A DNA stretch of 8,826 nucleotides from Streptomycetales bacterium (GCA_025361995.1 JANYIP010000090.1:1-8826); one strand, 5' to 3'. Positions 1-7,220 are shown, counted from the stretch's first letter. The notes: generated by a model from the sequence alone, not told the origin. A program made the numbers and translations.

Positions 1-1398
1 GCACCACTCCGGCAAGGACGGCTCCGATGCCGACCAGCCCGTCGTCGGTGAACCGAGCAAGCAGGTACGTCAGGCCAGCGCCCACGCCGACACACGCGAC
101 GCCCAGAAGCCGCCAGTTCCGCCGGGTCGCGTCAGGCCTGCGGCGGAACCAGCCGAGCGAGACGACGTCGGCATACAGAGCGTCCTCGACGTCGGCGAGG
201 CTGCTGGCGAAGTGCTGCTTGAGGCTGGACATGAGTACGGGCGAACCGGTGGCGAGGATCGCCTTCTGCAGCTTGGACTCGAAGGTCACGAGGCCGTCAT
301 CCACCGCCTTGACCTGGGTGAGCTTCCAGTCGCGACTCGTGAACCAGTGGGCGCGCGGCAGCTCTTCGATGTGGATGTACCCGCGGACGGCGAGATCGAC
401 GATGGTGGCAGTGACGTCCAGGACGTCGGCCCGCTCGTCCATGAGGGTGCCGATCTGGCCGGGTCGCAGCCCCTGCGGCGGCTGGAACTCGACAGCACCC
501 GCGGGGCTGGTGAGGAGCGGCCGCGGCTCCGTCGCGCTGGCGTCGTCGGGCTGTCCGGCGGCGGGGTCGAGCCCCGGGGCCTGACCGCGCCACCGACGGT
601 CGCGGCCACGAGTCCACCCGGAGAAGCCGATGCCGAAGAGCCCGACCGCGAGCACGCCGACAGCGGCAGCCAGGGTCCAGCGAGTGACAGCAAAGGCTCG
701 CCACACGCTGAAGCGCTCAGCAAGGATCGGCGGCGGCACGACGACGGAGCCCTTGGGCAGGGCGACAGCGACCGTCAGACCCTCGAAGGGCCGGAGCGCG
801 TCTTGCGTGAACCGTGCACTCGAGCCGCTGATCGTCGCGGACGTGCACGGCAGTGCGCTTCCGTCGGGCCCGGCGTAGCAGACCACCCGATGGGCGTGGC
901 CGGCACGTTGACCACTGCCTGGACCGCACCGATCGGCACCGACCACTGGGGGCCGACTGCGTTCCAGTACACCTCGACGTGGTCGGCGAAGATGTTCATG
1001 GCGCCGCGGACGTCGTAGTTGAGCATGTACGTCTGCTGCCGCCTGACGGTCTGGTTCTGGTCGCCGACCTTGATGGTGACGACGCCGGTGTCCTCGCTGA
1101 GCGCCACGCCGGCCGGTGCGCCGGACGGGGAGGTGACGTCGACGTTGGTGACCTCGACGACGCGGTCTCAGGAGTTGTCGTAGTGGTACCGGACGGGCAA
1201 GGTCCGCAGGATCCCGTGGTGGTCGCTGCCGGTGAAGTCGTAGGTGATCACTTCGGCCACGTGGAAGGTGCCGTCGGTGTGCACCGTGAGGGTCACGCTG
1301 TACGTCGGGATCGACTCGTCCGCGAACGACGCCGAAGCCAGCGGGAGGACGAGGAACGCGGCGCACAGTCCGACGAGAACGATCAGCCGCTTGATCAC
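1..1398 (-). pseudogene. DUF2207 membrane protein, disrupted by a stop and a frameshift, 3' end outside window
   Basis: The reading begins at a GTG (1396-1398) with a signal peptide (IKRLIVLVGLCAAFLVLPL, then ASASFADES) and continues into a DUF2207 ectodomain (HHGILRTLPVRYHYD). An in-frame TGA at 1168-1170 then interrupts it. The same frame resumes with typical family sequence (SPSGAP, later YDVRGAMN, FADHVEVYWNAVG) as far as about position 890. There the family sequence jumps frame: CYAGPDGSALPC begins at 880 in the next frame, which then stays open to the window edge for 293 codons. This second part has a membrane segment near 623-679, the conserved cytoplasmic block (EFQPPQGLRPGQIGTLMDERAD) and another membrane segment near 56-112. 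Restoring one G in the GGG run (plus strand CCC, 886-888) joins the two parts. The function of DUF2207 is unknown; homologues are secreted or membrane proteins. Family assignment is firm. Whether the breaks are real or sequencing errors cannot be told from the sequence. Confidence 0.85.
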
Positions 1399-1410
1399 TG
1401 CGCCAGGCTA
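1399..1410 (-). promoter_or_regulatory. Candidate -10 box for leaderless DUF2207 transcript
   Basis: On the minus strand TAGCCT (1405-1410) fits the actinobacterial TANNNT -10 pattern and is separated from the GTG start by 6 nt, so transcription would begin at or beside the start codon. No Shine-Dalgarno lies at normal distance; the nearest GGGAGG is more than 25 nt upstream. No good -35 is visible. This is inference from spacing only. Confidence 0.35.
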
Positions 1411-1435
1411 GTGGCCCTGCGCCGCCTCCCTGGGA

Positions 1436-1909
1436 CTATTCGCCCCGGCCCCGCCTGGCGACCGCCCTGTCAGCCTCACGCTTGGCCTGCTGCTCGGCGA
1501 GCGCCTGCCGCTTGTCGTACGTCTTCTTGCCCCTTGCGACGGCGATCTCGACCTTGGCCTTGCCGTCCTTGAAGTAGAGCGCGAGCGGCACGAGGGTGAG
1601 CCCGGACTCCTTGGTCTCGCCGATCAGCTTCTTGATCTCGTGCTGGTGGAGCAGGAGCTTGCGCGGCCGCCGCGGCTCGTGGTTGGTCCAGGTGCCGAGG
1701 ACGTACTCGGGGATGTGGACGTTCTGCAGCCACGCCTCGCCGTCCTTGAGGACGGCGAACCCGTCGACCAGGGACGCACGCCCCGCTCGCAGGGACTTCA
1801 CCTCGGTGCCGAGCAGAACCAGGCCCGCCTCGTACACGTCCTCGATGTGGTAGTCGTGCCGTGCCTTCTTGTTCTGGGCCACCAGCTTGCGGCCCTGCTC
1901 GCGGGACAT
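1436..1909 (-). CDS. smpB: SsrA-binding protein SmpB (trans-translation)
   Basis: This 157-aa protein matches SmpB over its whole length. SmpB binds tmRNA and delivers it to ribosomes stalled on broken mRNA, so that the nascent chain is tagged for degradation. Recognisable blocks are the N-terminal [22 protein letters not shown], split here as [10 protein letters not shown] and [11 protein letters not shown], then [14 protein letters not shown], the NVHIPEY segment, the [12 protein letters not shown] region and the basic C-terminal tail ([23 protein letters not shown]) that enters the decoding site. The ATG at 1907-1909 overlaps the stop of the upstream protease gene by one base (TGATG). A GGGAG Shine-Dalgarno (plus-strand CTCCC, 1916-1920) lies 6 nt before it, so the two genes are likely co-transcribed and coupled. 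The stop is TAG at 1436-1438. No tmRNA gene follows directly; a DUF2207 gene begins 37 nt downstream. Confidence 0.97.
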   Translation of the reverse strand: MSREQGRKLVAQNKKARHDYHIEDVYEAGLVLLGTEVKSLRAGRASLVDGFAVLKDGEAWLQNVHIPEYVLGTWTNHEPRRPRKLLLHQHEIKKLIGETKESGLTLVPLALYFKDGKAKVEIAVARGKKTYDKRQALAEQQAKREADRAVARRGRGE

Positions 1910-3111
1910 CAGCCGCTCCCGGCCGAGGCCGTCGCCCCAGGTGGCGCCGGCAGCTCGGCGAGCAGCCCCGCCAGCACCTCGAGGGCGCGGCGCTCGGCGA
2001 CCGACGGGGCAGCGGACGGGTCGATCGCGACATCCGGCTCGATCCCGACGCCGTCCAGCGCGCGTCCGGACGGGGTGAGGTAGCGGCCGACGGTGAACTT
2101 GATCGCCGACCCGTCAGACAGCGTGGTCGGCTCCTGCACGGAGCCCTTCCCGTAGGTCCGCGAGCCGATGACCACAGCACGGCCACGATCCTGCAGCGCC
2201 CCGGTCACGATCTCGGCGGCGCTCGCCGTGCTGCCGTCGACGAGGACCACGAGAGGGGTGGTGGTGTCCCCGTGGGCGAGCGCATCGAGGGTCGTCAGCC
2301 CGGCGCTACGCTGCTGGTACGACACGACTGGACCCCCGTCGAGAAACGCCCCGGCGACCTCGACGGCCTCGCTGACCAGACCACCCGGGTCGTCACGCAG
2401 GTCGAGGACCACCCCGCCCGCGTGGGCCGCCGGGTCGGTGGCCATGGCAGCACGGACCTGAGCCCCGACCCCAAGGCTGAAGGTGGCGACGCGGATCATC
2501 AGCACGGAGTGCTTGAGCCGGTCGACGACCACGTCGTCGGCGAGCACCTCCGAGCGGGTGAGCGTCACGGTGAGGATCCCGGTGGCGCGCCGGATCCCGA
2601 CGGCCACCGTGGATCCGCTGGGTCCGCGCAGGCGAGCAGCCACCGCGTTCACGGTCTCGTGTGCCACGGCCACCCCACCGATGCTGGTGAGCTCGTCCCC
2701 GGTGAGCAGCCCGGCCCGGCCGGCGGGCGAACCGTGCTGGACGCTCGTGACGAGCATCGCGCCGTCGTTGCCCTGCCGGATCCACAGCCCGACTCCGGTG
2801 TAGCGACCCTCGAGGGCGTCGCTGAACGAGTTGTACTGCGACGGTGAGTAGTAGGCCGACCAGCGGTCGCCGAGTGCCTTCAGCATGCCCTCGACCGCGG
2901 CCCGCTCGAGGGTGCCCTTGTCCACCGGGCGGGCAGCGTCGGCGGCGATGCGCGCAGCGGCCTCGTCGAGAACGCCCTCCTTGGGGGCAGCGCCCTCAGC
3001 CGGCCGGCTGCTGGCAGCCCCGACCGCCACGCCGGCGCCGAAGATCACGGCCACGACTGCGACCGCGCCGATGGACGTACGCAGTCGATCGCGTCGCACC
3101 GTCGAGGACAT
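1909..3111 (-). CDS. S41 family carboxyl-terminal processing protease with PDZ domain
   Basis: This is a 400-aa membrane-anchored serine protease of the CtpA/Prc type, which cleaves the C-terminal parts of envelope proteins outside the membrane. An uncleaved signal anchor spans about residues 13-32 ([17 protein letters not shown]). The N-terminal S41 region ([14 protein letters not shown]) is followed by a PDZ domain at about 103-185, with the carboxylate-binding region around GVGLWI and [20 protein letters not shown]. The catalytic core follows: LDLRDDPGG (237-244), the nucleophile S297 in GSTASAAEI and the general base K322 in TYGKGSVQ, with the 25-residue spacing seen in CtpA proteases. 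I chose the ATG at 3109-3111 because the anchor follows at once; an upstream start at 3207 would add an Arg-rich, signal-less extension overlapping ftsX. No Shine-Dalgarno is visible. The gene lies 55 nt after ftsX and overlaps smpB by one base. Its substrate is unknown. Confidence 0.95.
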   Translation of the reverse strand: MSSTVRRDRLRTSIGAVAVVAVIFGAGVAVGAASSRPAEGAAPKEGVLDEAAARIAADAARPVDKGTLERAAVEGMLKALGDRWSAYYSPSQYNSFSDALEGRYTGVGLWIRQGNDGAMLVTSVQHGSPAGRAGLLTGDELTSIGGVAVAHETVNAVAARLRGPSGSTVAVGIRRATGILTVTLTRSEVLADDVVVDRLKHSVLMIRVATFSLGVGAQVRAAMATDPAAHAGGVVLDLRDDPGGLVSEAVEVAGAFLDGGPVVSYQQRSAGLTTLDALAHGDTTTPLVVLVDGSTASAAEIVTGALQDRGRAVVIGSRTYGKGSVQEPTTLSDGSAIKFTVGRYLTPSGRALDGVGIEPDVAIDPSAAPSVAERRALEVLAGLLAELPAPPGATASAGSG

Positions 3112-3123
3112 ACGGCGAGTGTA
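3112..3123 (-). promoter_or_regulatory. Candidate -10 box for a leaderless protease transcript
   Basis: On the minus strand TACACT (3118-3123) fits TANNNT and sits 6 nt upstream of the ATG of the protease gene, with no Shine-Dalgarno in between. That is the geometry of leaderless transcripts, which are common in actinobacteria. No TTGACA-like -35 is obvious 17-18 nt further up. The protease and smpB could therefore have their own promoter besides readthrough from ftsEX. Confidence 0.45.
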
Positions 3124-3166
3124 CGGGCGGTCGGCGACCCGGTTTCGGGGTCCGCCTGAAAGCCGG

Positions 3167-4087
3167 TCAGATCCGCAGGTACCTACGCAGAGTGACCATG
3201 CTGGCACTGGCAGCGATGAGCATGGACGCGATGAGGACGAGCGCCCCAGCCTTCCAGAGGCTGTCCCACCCGAAGAAGGGAGTGAACTGGAAGCTCGGCG
3301 CCAGGATGCCGTCGATGAGGAACGCCTTCAGCGCCGCGAGGAGCCCACCGGCGAGCAGCGCCCCGAGCATGGCGGCGACCACGCTCTCGAGCAGGAACGG
3401 CAGCTGGATCGACAGGTTCGAGGCACCGACCAGGCGCATGATGCCGGTCTCGCGCCTTCGGGTGAACGCGGCAACCCGGATGGTGTTGGCGATCAGCAGG
3501 AGCGCCGAGACCACCATCAGCGCGGCGATGATCAGCCCGCCACGCTGGATGCCGTTGAGAGCTGAGAAGAGTTTGTCGAGGAGCTGGCGCTCGTCCTGGA
3601 CTTCTTCGACGCCGGACCGGCCGGTGAAGGCACCGGTGACGGCGGCGAACGTCTTCGGGTCCTTGAGCTTGACCCGGAAGGACTCAGGGAGGGAGTCCGG
3701 CGGGGCGCTCGCCGCGATCGGACTGCCCTTGAACTGCTCCTCGAAGTGCTTGTACGCGTCGGCCTTCGACTCGTAGTAGACCTCTTTGACCTGTGGCAGG
3801 GAGAGCAGATCGGCCTTGATCTGGCGCCGCTGCGCGTCGGTCACCGCTTGCGCCGTCCCGTTCGGTCCCAAGCAGCTGGGCGCGACGCTGTCCGTACCGC
3901 AGAGGTAGACCGAGATCTCGACCTTGTCGTACCAGTAGCTCTTCATGACGTTGACCTGCTCGTGCAGGAGGAACGACAGCCCGCCGAGGACACCGGCGAC
4001 GAGTACGGTCAGGATCACGGCGACGGTGAGGCCGAGGTTTCGGCGCAGGCCGTTCCTGACTTCAGTGAGCACGACGGTGGAACGCAT
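3167..4087 (-). CDS. ftsX: Cell division protein FtsX (ABC transporter permease-like)
   Basis: This 306-aa protein is the membrane half of FtsEX. FtsEX does not transport a substrate; it passes ATP-driven conformational change to periplasmic or wall-associated peptidoglycan hydrolases (RipC in mycobacteria) during division. It has the FtsX layout: a cytoplasmic N-terminus (EVRNGLRRNLGL), TM1 at about 19-41, a large extracellular domain at about 43-182, then TM2 at about 183-203, TM3 at about 231-255 and TM4 at about 279-298. The intracellular loop between TM2 and TM3 holds the conserved RRRETGIMRLVGAS (210-223), which contacts FtsE. Cys63 and Cys72 in the extracellular domain may form a disulfide. 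The ATG at 4085-4087 is preceded by AGGAG (plus-strand CTCCT, 4100-4104) that overlaps the ftsE stop codon, 12 nt upstream. The intergenic gap to ftsE is only 15 nt, so the two form an operon. Confidence 0.97.
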   Translation of the reverse strand: MRSTVVLTEVRNGLRRNLGLTVAVILTVLVAGVLGGLSFLLHEQVNVMKSYWYDKVEISVYLCGTDSVAPSCLGPNGTAQAVTDAQRRQIKADLLSLPQVKEVYYESKADAYKHFEEQFKGSPIAASAPPDSLPESFRVKLKDPKTFAAVTGAFTGRSGVEEVQDERQLLDKLFSALNGIQRGGLIIAALMVVSALLLIANTIRVAAFTRRRETGIMRLVGASNLSIQLPFLLESVVAAMLGALLAGGLLAALKAFLIDGILAPSFQFTPFFGWDSLWKAGALVLIASMLIAASASMVTLRRYLRI

Positions 4088-4102
4088 GTGGTGGTGGTTC
4101 TC

Positions 4103-4792
4103 CTAGCGGGAGTAGCCGTAGACGCCGCGGGACTGGTCCCTGACCAGGTGACCGCCTTCGAGCTCGATGACCCGCTTGCGCATCTGGTCGACGATGGCCG
4201 CGTCGTGGGTAGCCATCACAACCGTGGTCCCGGTGCGGTTGATCCGGTCGAGGAGCCGCATGATGCCGACGCTCGTGGCCGGGTCGAGGTTCCCGGTGGG
4301 CTCGTCCGCGATCAGGAGCAACGGTCGGTTGGCGAACGCGCGGGCGATGGCGACCCGCTGCTGCTCCCCTCCGGACAGTTCGTCAGGGCGCCGCCCCTCC
4401 TTGCCGGCCAGGCCCACGAGCTCGAGCACCTCGGGGACGACCTGGGCGATCGTGTGCCGAGGCTTGCCGATGACCTCGAGCGCGAACGCGACGTTCTCGA
4501 AGACGCTCTTGTTCGGCAGCAGCCGGAAGTCCTGGAAGACAGTGCCCATCTGTCGTCGCAGGGCAGGCACCTTCCACGCCGACAGCCGGTTCAGGTCCTT
4601 GCCGAGGACGTGCACCGAACCGCCCGTGGGCCGCTCCTCGCGGAGCATGAGCCGCAGGAGCGTCGACTTGCCCGAGCCGGAGGCGCCGACGAGGAAGACG
4701 AACTCACCCTTGTCGATCTCGAGGGTGACCTCGTCCACGGCCGGGCGCACCTGGCTCGGGTAGAGCTTCGTGACGTTGTCGAATCTGATCAC
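4103..4792 (-). CDS. ftsE: Cell division ATP-binding protein FtsE
   Basis: This 229-aa ABC ATPase is the partner of FtsX at the divisome. Walker A is GASGSGKST (36-44), the Q-loop is VFQDF with Q87, the signature is [14 protein letters not shown] (139-152), Walker B is LLLIADE (158-164) with the D-loop GNLD after it, and the switch histidine is H196 in ATHD. The FtsE-type N-terminus [11 protein letters not shown] starts right after the GTG at 4790-4792, which fixes the start. The frame is open far upstream, but that sequence is low-complexity shadow of the neighbouring gene. No Shine-Dalgarno precedes this GTG; on the coding strand the preceding bases are CTCCTCCT. An alternative in-frame GTG at 4871-4873 would add 27 residues unlike the family and lies inside a large hairpin. 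The length matches the usual 229 or so residues. Confidence 0.97.
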   Translation of the reverse strand: MIRFDNVTKLYPSQVRPAVDEVTLEIDKGEFVFLVGASGSGKSTLLRLMLREERPTGGSVHVLGKDLNRLSAWKVPALRRQMGTVFQDFRLLPNKSVFENVAFALEVIGKPRHTIAQVVPEVLELVGLAGKEGRRPDELSGGEQQRVAIARAFANRPLLLIADEPTGNLDPATSVGIMRLLDRINRTGTTVVMATHDAAIVDQMRKRVIELEGGHLVRDQSRGVYGYSR

Positions 4793-4848
4793 AGGAGGAG
4801 GGCCGGAGTCGGGGACAGAAGGGGAAGCACTGAGCGCCGGCTCCGCCG

Positions 4849-4854
4849 AGTCTA
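4849..4854 (-). promoter_or_regulatory. Possible -10 box upstream of ftsE
   Basis: TAGACT on the minus strand fits TANNNT. It lies just downstream of the large hairpin at 4866-4926 and about 57 nt before the ftsE GTG, so it is well placed for an ftsEX promoter after termination of the preceding gene. There is no clear -35 box. Weak evidence. Confidence 0.25.
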
Positions 4855-4865
4855 CGTCGGGACAG

Positions 4866-4926
4866 CAGGACACCCCTGCAAAGTCACCCGGCGGCGCGGC
4901 GCTGGGGGACCTGCAGGGGTGTCCTG
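4866..4926 (-). terminator. Large inverted repeat between LAxTG gene and ftsE, likely terminator
   Basis: Two perfect 15-nt arms (4866-4880 and 4912-4926) are built on CAGGACACCCCTGCA and its reverse complement. The 31-nt loop can fold further: 4883-4889 pairs with 4904-4910 with one A-G mismatch. The element begins 27 nt beyond the stop codon of the anchored-protein gene and about 74 nt before the ftsE start, the expected place for a terminator separating the two. There is no T tract after the stem on either strand, which is common for actinobacterial hairpin terminators. It could instead be a regulatory structure in the ftsE leader. Confidence 0.55.
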
Positions 4927-4952
4927 GTCGAACTACCCGAGGGTGGGTGGAT

Positions 4953-5831
4953 CTAGTGGCGACGCTTCGGACGGCTGGTCTGACCCGCGGCGACGAGGAT
5001 GCCACCGACGGCGAGCAGGCCGACCGACAAGACCAGCGTGCTGCCGGCTCCGTCAGCACCGGTGTGCGCCAGCTTGACCGCCAGCACGCTGGTGGCCGGC
5101 GAAGGAGCGTCCGTCTTGTGCGTGCTGGTGGCCGACACGCTGCCCGAAGGCGACTGGCTCGTGTGGGTCGCGCTGACGGACGCCGACGGGGACGGCGACT
5201 TGGACGTGTGCGTCGGGCTGGCCGAAGGTGACGTCTGCGTCGGGGTCGGCGAAGGCGACTTGGACGTGTGCGTCGGGCTGGCCGACGGTGACGGCGACTT
5301 GGAGGTCTTCGTCGGCGACGGGGACGGGGACTGGCTCGGGCCGACCCCGCCGTTACCGTTCGAGTTCGCCGTCGTGCTCGCCTGAAGCACGGACAGCGAG
5401 TAGTAGACCGGGTCGCTCGCGCTGATCCCGACCTTGTCGAGAGCCACCGTGATCGACGTCGCGGTGCCGGTGAACACGTTGTCCGAGTCACCCGCGTTGC
5501 ACTGGTGCTTCAGCCCGTACGCGCCGGAGCTGGTCACGCAGAGGGTGACCGAGTCGCTGCCGTCCGGCGGGTTGAGGGGGAAGGTCTTGACCTTCAGGCT
5601 GTTGCCCGCGGTCCGGTCAACCCACGTCTCACCGAACACGGTCTTGCCGTTGGGGCCGAGAAGCAGGGTGCAGGTCGCGGAGGACGAGACACCGCTCGGG
5701 ACAGTGGAGCAGTCGCCGTCGTTCTGCGACGCTGCCTGGGCAGACGTGCCAGCGAGCCACGGCAGGACCGCCATCGCGGCGATCAGACCGCCCATGCCGC
5801 GCAGCACGTGCATCTTTGTTCGGGACTGCAT
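4953..5831 (-). CDS. Secreted LAxTG-anchored Ser/Pro/Thr-rich surface protein
   Basis: This 292-aa protein is built for export and wall anchoring. A signal peptide occupies residues 1-33 (basic [11 protein letters not shown], a hydrophobic core, then AQA before ASQNDGD). An N-terminal domain of about 115 residues has four cysteines (41, 54, 98, 111), possibly two disulfides; I do not recognise its fold. Residues 165-248 are a low-complexity Ser/Pro/Thr/Lys stalk with a 20-residue repeat. The C-terminus is a sorting signal: LAHTG (254-258), a hydrophobic stretch at about 263-282 and the basic tail RPKRRH. LAxTG is the form associated with class E sortases of high-GC actinobacteria; no sortase lies in the window. 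The ATG at 5829-5831 is chosen because GGAGGT sits 8 nt upstream and the signal peptide begins there; an in-frame ATG at 5915 has no ribosome site and would bury the signal. The binding partner is unknown. The gene sits between prfB and ftsE, which are usually adjacent. Confidence 0.93.
   Translation of the reverse strand: MQSRTKMHVLRGMGGLIAAMAVLPWLAGTSAQAASQNDGDCSTVPSGVSSSATCTLLLGPNGKTVFGETWVDRTAGNSLKVKTFPLNPPDGSDSVTLCVTSSGAYGLKHQCNAGDSDNVFTGTATSITVALDKVGISASDPVYYSLSVLQASTTANSNGNGGVGPSQSPSPSPTKTSKSPSPSASPTHTSKSPSPTPTQTSPSASPTHTSKSPSPSASVSATHTSQSPSGSVSATSTHKTDAPSPATSVLAVKLAHTGADGAGSTLVLSVGLLAVGGILVAAGQTSRPKRRH
5194..5285 (-). repeat. 60-bp-period direct repeat in the Ser/Pro stalk
   Basis: A 32-nt sequence is repeated exactly at 5194-5225 and 5254-5285, 60 bp apart, within a wider array of degenerate repeats. 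It encodes two copies of the stalk unit [15 protein letters not shown] (residues 181-195 and 201-215). The 60-bp period keeps the reading frame, so copy-number change would alter stalk length without breaking the protein. Confidence 0.9.
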
Positions 5832-5839
5832 CACCAACG

Positions 5840-5845
5840 ACCTCC
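5840..5845 (-). promoter_or_regulatory. Ribosome binding site of the LAxTG protein
   Basis: GGAGGT on the minus strand lies 8 nt before the ATG at 5829-5831. It is the strongest Shine-Dalgarno in the window and decides the start against the upstream in-frame ATG at 5915. Confidence 0.85.
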
Positions 5846-5883
5846 AGAAAGGACACTCTGGGGTCGGTCTCACCACTGACTCC

Positions 5884-5924
5884 CCGCGGCCGCTCGTGAG
5901 AGCGGTGACCGTCATCGGCCGCGG
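5884..5924 (-). promoter_or_regulatory. Hairpin in the 5' leader of the LAxTG gene
   Basis: Perfect 9-nt all-GC arms, CCGCGGCCG at 5884-5892 and CGGCCGCGG at 5916-5924, enclose a 23-nt loop. The structure ends about 38 nt before the Shine-Dalgarno of the anchored-protein gene, so if the promoter is upstream it would form in the leader. The role is unknown; it matches no riboswitch I recognise. It could also be an operator-like palindrome. Confidence 0.4.
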
Positions 5925-5938
5925 ATCAAAGTCTCCCC

Positions 5939-5960
5939 TGACGGGCCCCTCGGCCCGTCA
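5939..5960 (-). terminator. Candidate terminator hairpin downstream of prfB
   Basis: TGACGGGCC (5939-5947) and GGCCCGTCA (5952-5960) form a perfect 9-bp GC-rich stem with a 4-nt loop, about 125 nt after the prfB stop codon. No T tract follows on the minus strand. The compact stem and tetraloop fit an intrinsic terminator of the type often seen in actinobacteria, but a role in the leader of the next gene is not excluded. Confidence 0.5.
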
Positions 5961-6043
5961 CGTCTTCAGTCGTTATCTTCGCACGGACGAGGCCATCCGC
6001 CACGACCTGATCCGGCGCGCCGTCCGTCCGTCGATGAACATCG

Positions 6044-6064
6044 GCCGTTCGGCCGACGAACGGC
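6044..6064 (-). other. Small inverted repeat just after prfB
   Basis: Arms GCCGTTC (6044-6050) and GAACGGC (6058-6064) give a 7-bp stem with a 7-nt loop, starting 19 nt past the prfB stop codon. It may be a first, weaker termination or mRNA 3'-end stabilising hairpin. Together with the hairpins at 5939-5960 and 5884-5924 it fills much of the 251-nt gap 5832-6082, in which I see no gene. Confidence 0.35.
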
Positions 6065-6082
6065 TCTGTGACTGGGGCTCGC

Positions 6083-7201
6083 TTAGGCGTTTTGTCCGTT
6101 TCCGGTCTGCATGCGCCAACGGATCCCGGCCTCGATGAACTCGTCGATCTCGCCGTCCAGGACCGCTGACGTGTTGCCGGTCTCGTGCTCGGTTCGCAGG
6201 TCCTTGACCATCTGGTACGGGTGCAGCACGTACGACCGCATCTGGTTGCCCCACGAGCCACTCGAGTCACCTTTGAGCGCATCCATGGTGGCCTGCTCCT
6301 CCTGCCGACGGCGCTCGAGCAGCTTGGACTGCAGGACCGCCATCGCGCTCGCCTTGTTCTGCAGCTGAGACCGCTCGTTCTGGCAGCTGACCACGATCCC
6401 GGTGGGCAGGTGGGTGAGCCGGACGGCGGAGTCTGTCGTGTTGACCCCCTGGCCGCCCGGGCCCGACGAGCGGTAGACGTCCACCCGCAGCTCGTCCTCG
6501 GGGATCTCGATGTGGTCGGTCTGCTCGACCACCGGGAGCACCTCGACGCCGGCGAACGAGGTCTGCCGGCGGCCCTGGTTGTCGAACGGTGAGATCCGGA
6601 CCAGCCGGTGCGTGCCCTGCTCCACCGAGAGCGTCCCGTACGCGTAGGGGACGCTGACCGCGAACGTCGCCGACTTGATCCCGGCCTCCTCCGCGTACGA
6701 GGTGTCGTACACCTCCGTCGGGTAGCCGTGCCGCTCGGCCCACCGCAGGTACATCCGCATGAGCATCTCGGCGAAGTCCGCGGCATCCACCCCGCCGGCC
6801 TCGGCCCTGATCGTCACGAGCGCCTCGCGGATGTCGTACGGGCCGGAAAGCAGGGTGCGTACCTCGAGCTCGGAGATGGACTTGCGCAGGCTCGTGAGCT
6901 CGGACTCGACCTCGGCCCTGGCGTCCTCGTCGTCCTCCGTGTCGGCCAGCTCGATGAGCACGGCCAGGTCGTCCAGGTGGCGCCGCAGCCCCTCGACCCT
7001 GGCGAGCTCGTTCTGCAGGTGCGACAGGCGGGAGTTGACCTTCTGGGCGCGCTCCTGGTCGTCCCAGAGGTCCGGCGCTGCGGCCTGCTCGTTCAGGTCG
7101 GCCAGATCCTTGCGCATCCGTGGCAGGTCGACCACAGTCTCGATGCTCGTCAGGGTGACGTCGAGCTCGCGGTGTTCCTCGGTCGGATCGATGGCAGCCA
7201 C
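6083..7201 (-). CDS. prfB: Peptide chain release factor 2 (RF2)
   Basis: This 372-aa class I release factor reads UGA and UAA and triggers hydrolysis of peptidyl-tRNA. It has the RF2 layout: an N-terminal helical domain ([20 protein letters not shown] at about 43-62), the central PCRF region, the stop-recognition SPF tripeptide at 204-206 in [15 protein letters not shown], the catalytic GGQ at 249-251 in [20 protein letters not shown], and the C-terminal [19 protein letters not shown] rather than PxT identifies RF2 rather than RF1. The start is a GTG at 7199-7201. The reading frame is continuous from that start, with no internal TGA near codon 25, so the programmed frameshift that autoregulates RF2 in many bacteria is absent. 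No Shine-Dalgarno is visible. The gene begins 19 nt after the Tad-domain gene. In actinobacteria prfB usually lies directly upstream of ftsE; here an anchored-protein gene intervenes. Confidence 0.98.
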   Translation of the reverse strand: MAAIDPTEEHRELDVTLTSIETVVDLPRMRKDLADLNEQAAAPDLWDDQERAQKVNSRLSHLQNELARVEGLRRHLDDLAVLIELADTEDDEDARAEVESELTSLRKSISELEVRTLLSGPYDIREALVTIRAEAGGVDAADFAEMLMRMYLRWAERHGYPTEVYDTSYAEEAGIKSATFAVSVPYAYGTLSVEQGTHRLVRISPFDNQGRRQTSFAGVEVLPVVEQTDHIEIPEDELRVDVYRSSGPGGQGVNTTDSAVRLTHLPTGIVVSCQNERSQLQNKASAMAVLQSKLLERRRQEEQATMDALKGDSSGSWGNQMRSYVLHPYQMVKDLRTEHETGNTSAVLDGEIDEFIEAGIRWRMQTGNGQNA

Positions 7202-7215
7202 GAGGGACGAGCGTA
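7202..7215 (-). promoter_or_regulatory. Candidate -10 box for prfB
   Basis: TACGCT on the minus strand (7210-7215) fits TANNNT and lies 8 nt before the GTG start of prfB, which has no Shine-Dalgarno. A transcript from here would be leaderless or have one or two leader bases. The box overlaps the 19-nt gap after the Tad-domain gene; no clear -35 is present. Inference from position. Confidence 0.35.
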
Positions 7216-7220
7216 CGTGG

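Noticed and set aside
1168..1170. TGA in DUF2207 as a recoded (selenocysteine or readthrough) codon
   Set aside because: DUF2207 is not a known selenoprotein family as far as I know, no SECIS-like element is evident, and the gene has a second lesion, so recoding is less likely than a nonsense change or error.
212..1572. Plus-strand open frames opposite DUF2207 and smpB (212-1018, 853-1572)
   Set aside because: The minus strand encodes clear DUF2207 and SmpB sequence through the same region; the plus-strand translations are Asp/Val/Gly/Arg-rich artefacts.
3136..3152. Small hairpin (GACCC/GGGTC) between ftsX and the protease as terminator
   Set aside because: The stem is only 5 bp with no T tract; too weak to claim.
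3746..5077. Long plus-strand open frame antisense to ftsX, ftsE and the end of the LAxTG gene
   Set aside because: It is a shadow frame produced by high-GC codon bias opposite well-identified genes; its translation resembles no family and it spans gene boundaries.
5194..5285. CRISPR array
   Set aside because: There are only two exact copies, they lie inside a coding frame and encode a Ser/Pro repeat; spacers are degenerate copies of the same repeat.
7100..7201. Programmed frameshift in prfB
   Set aside because: The frame is uninterrupted from the GTG start through codon 30 and beyond, with no in-frame TGA and no CTTTGA slip site.
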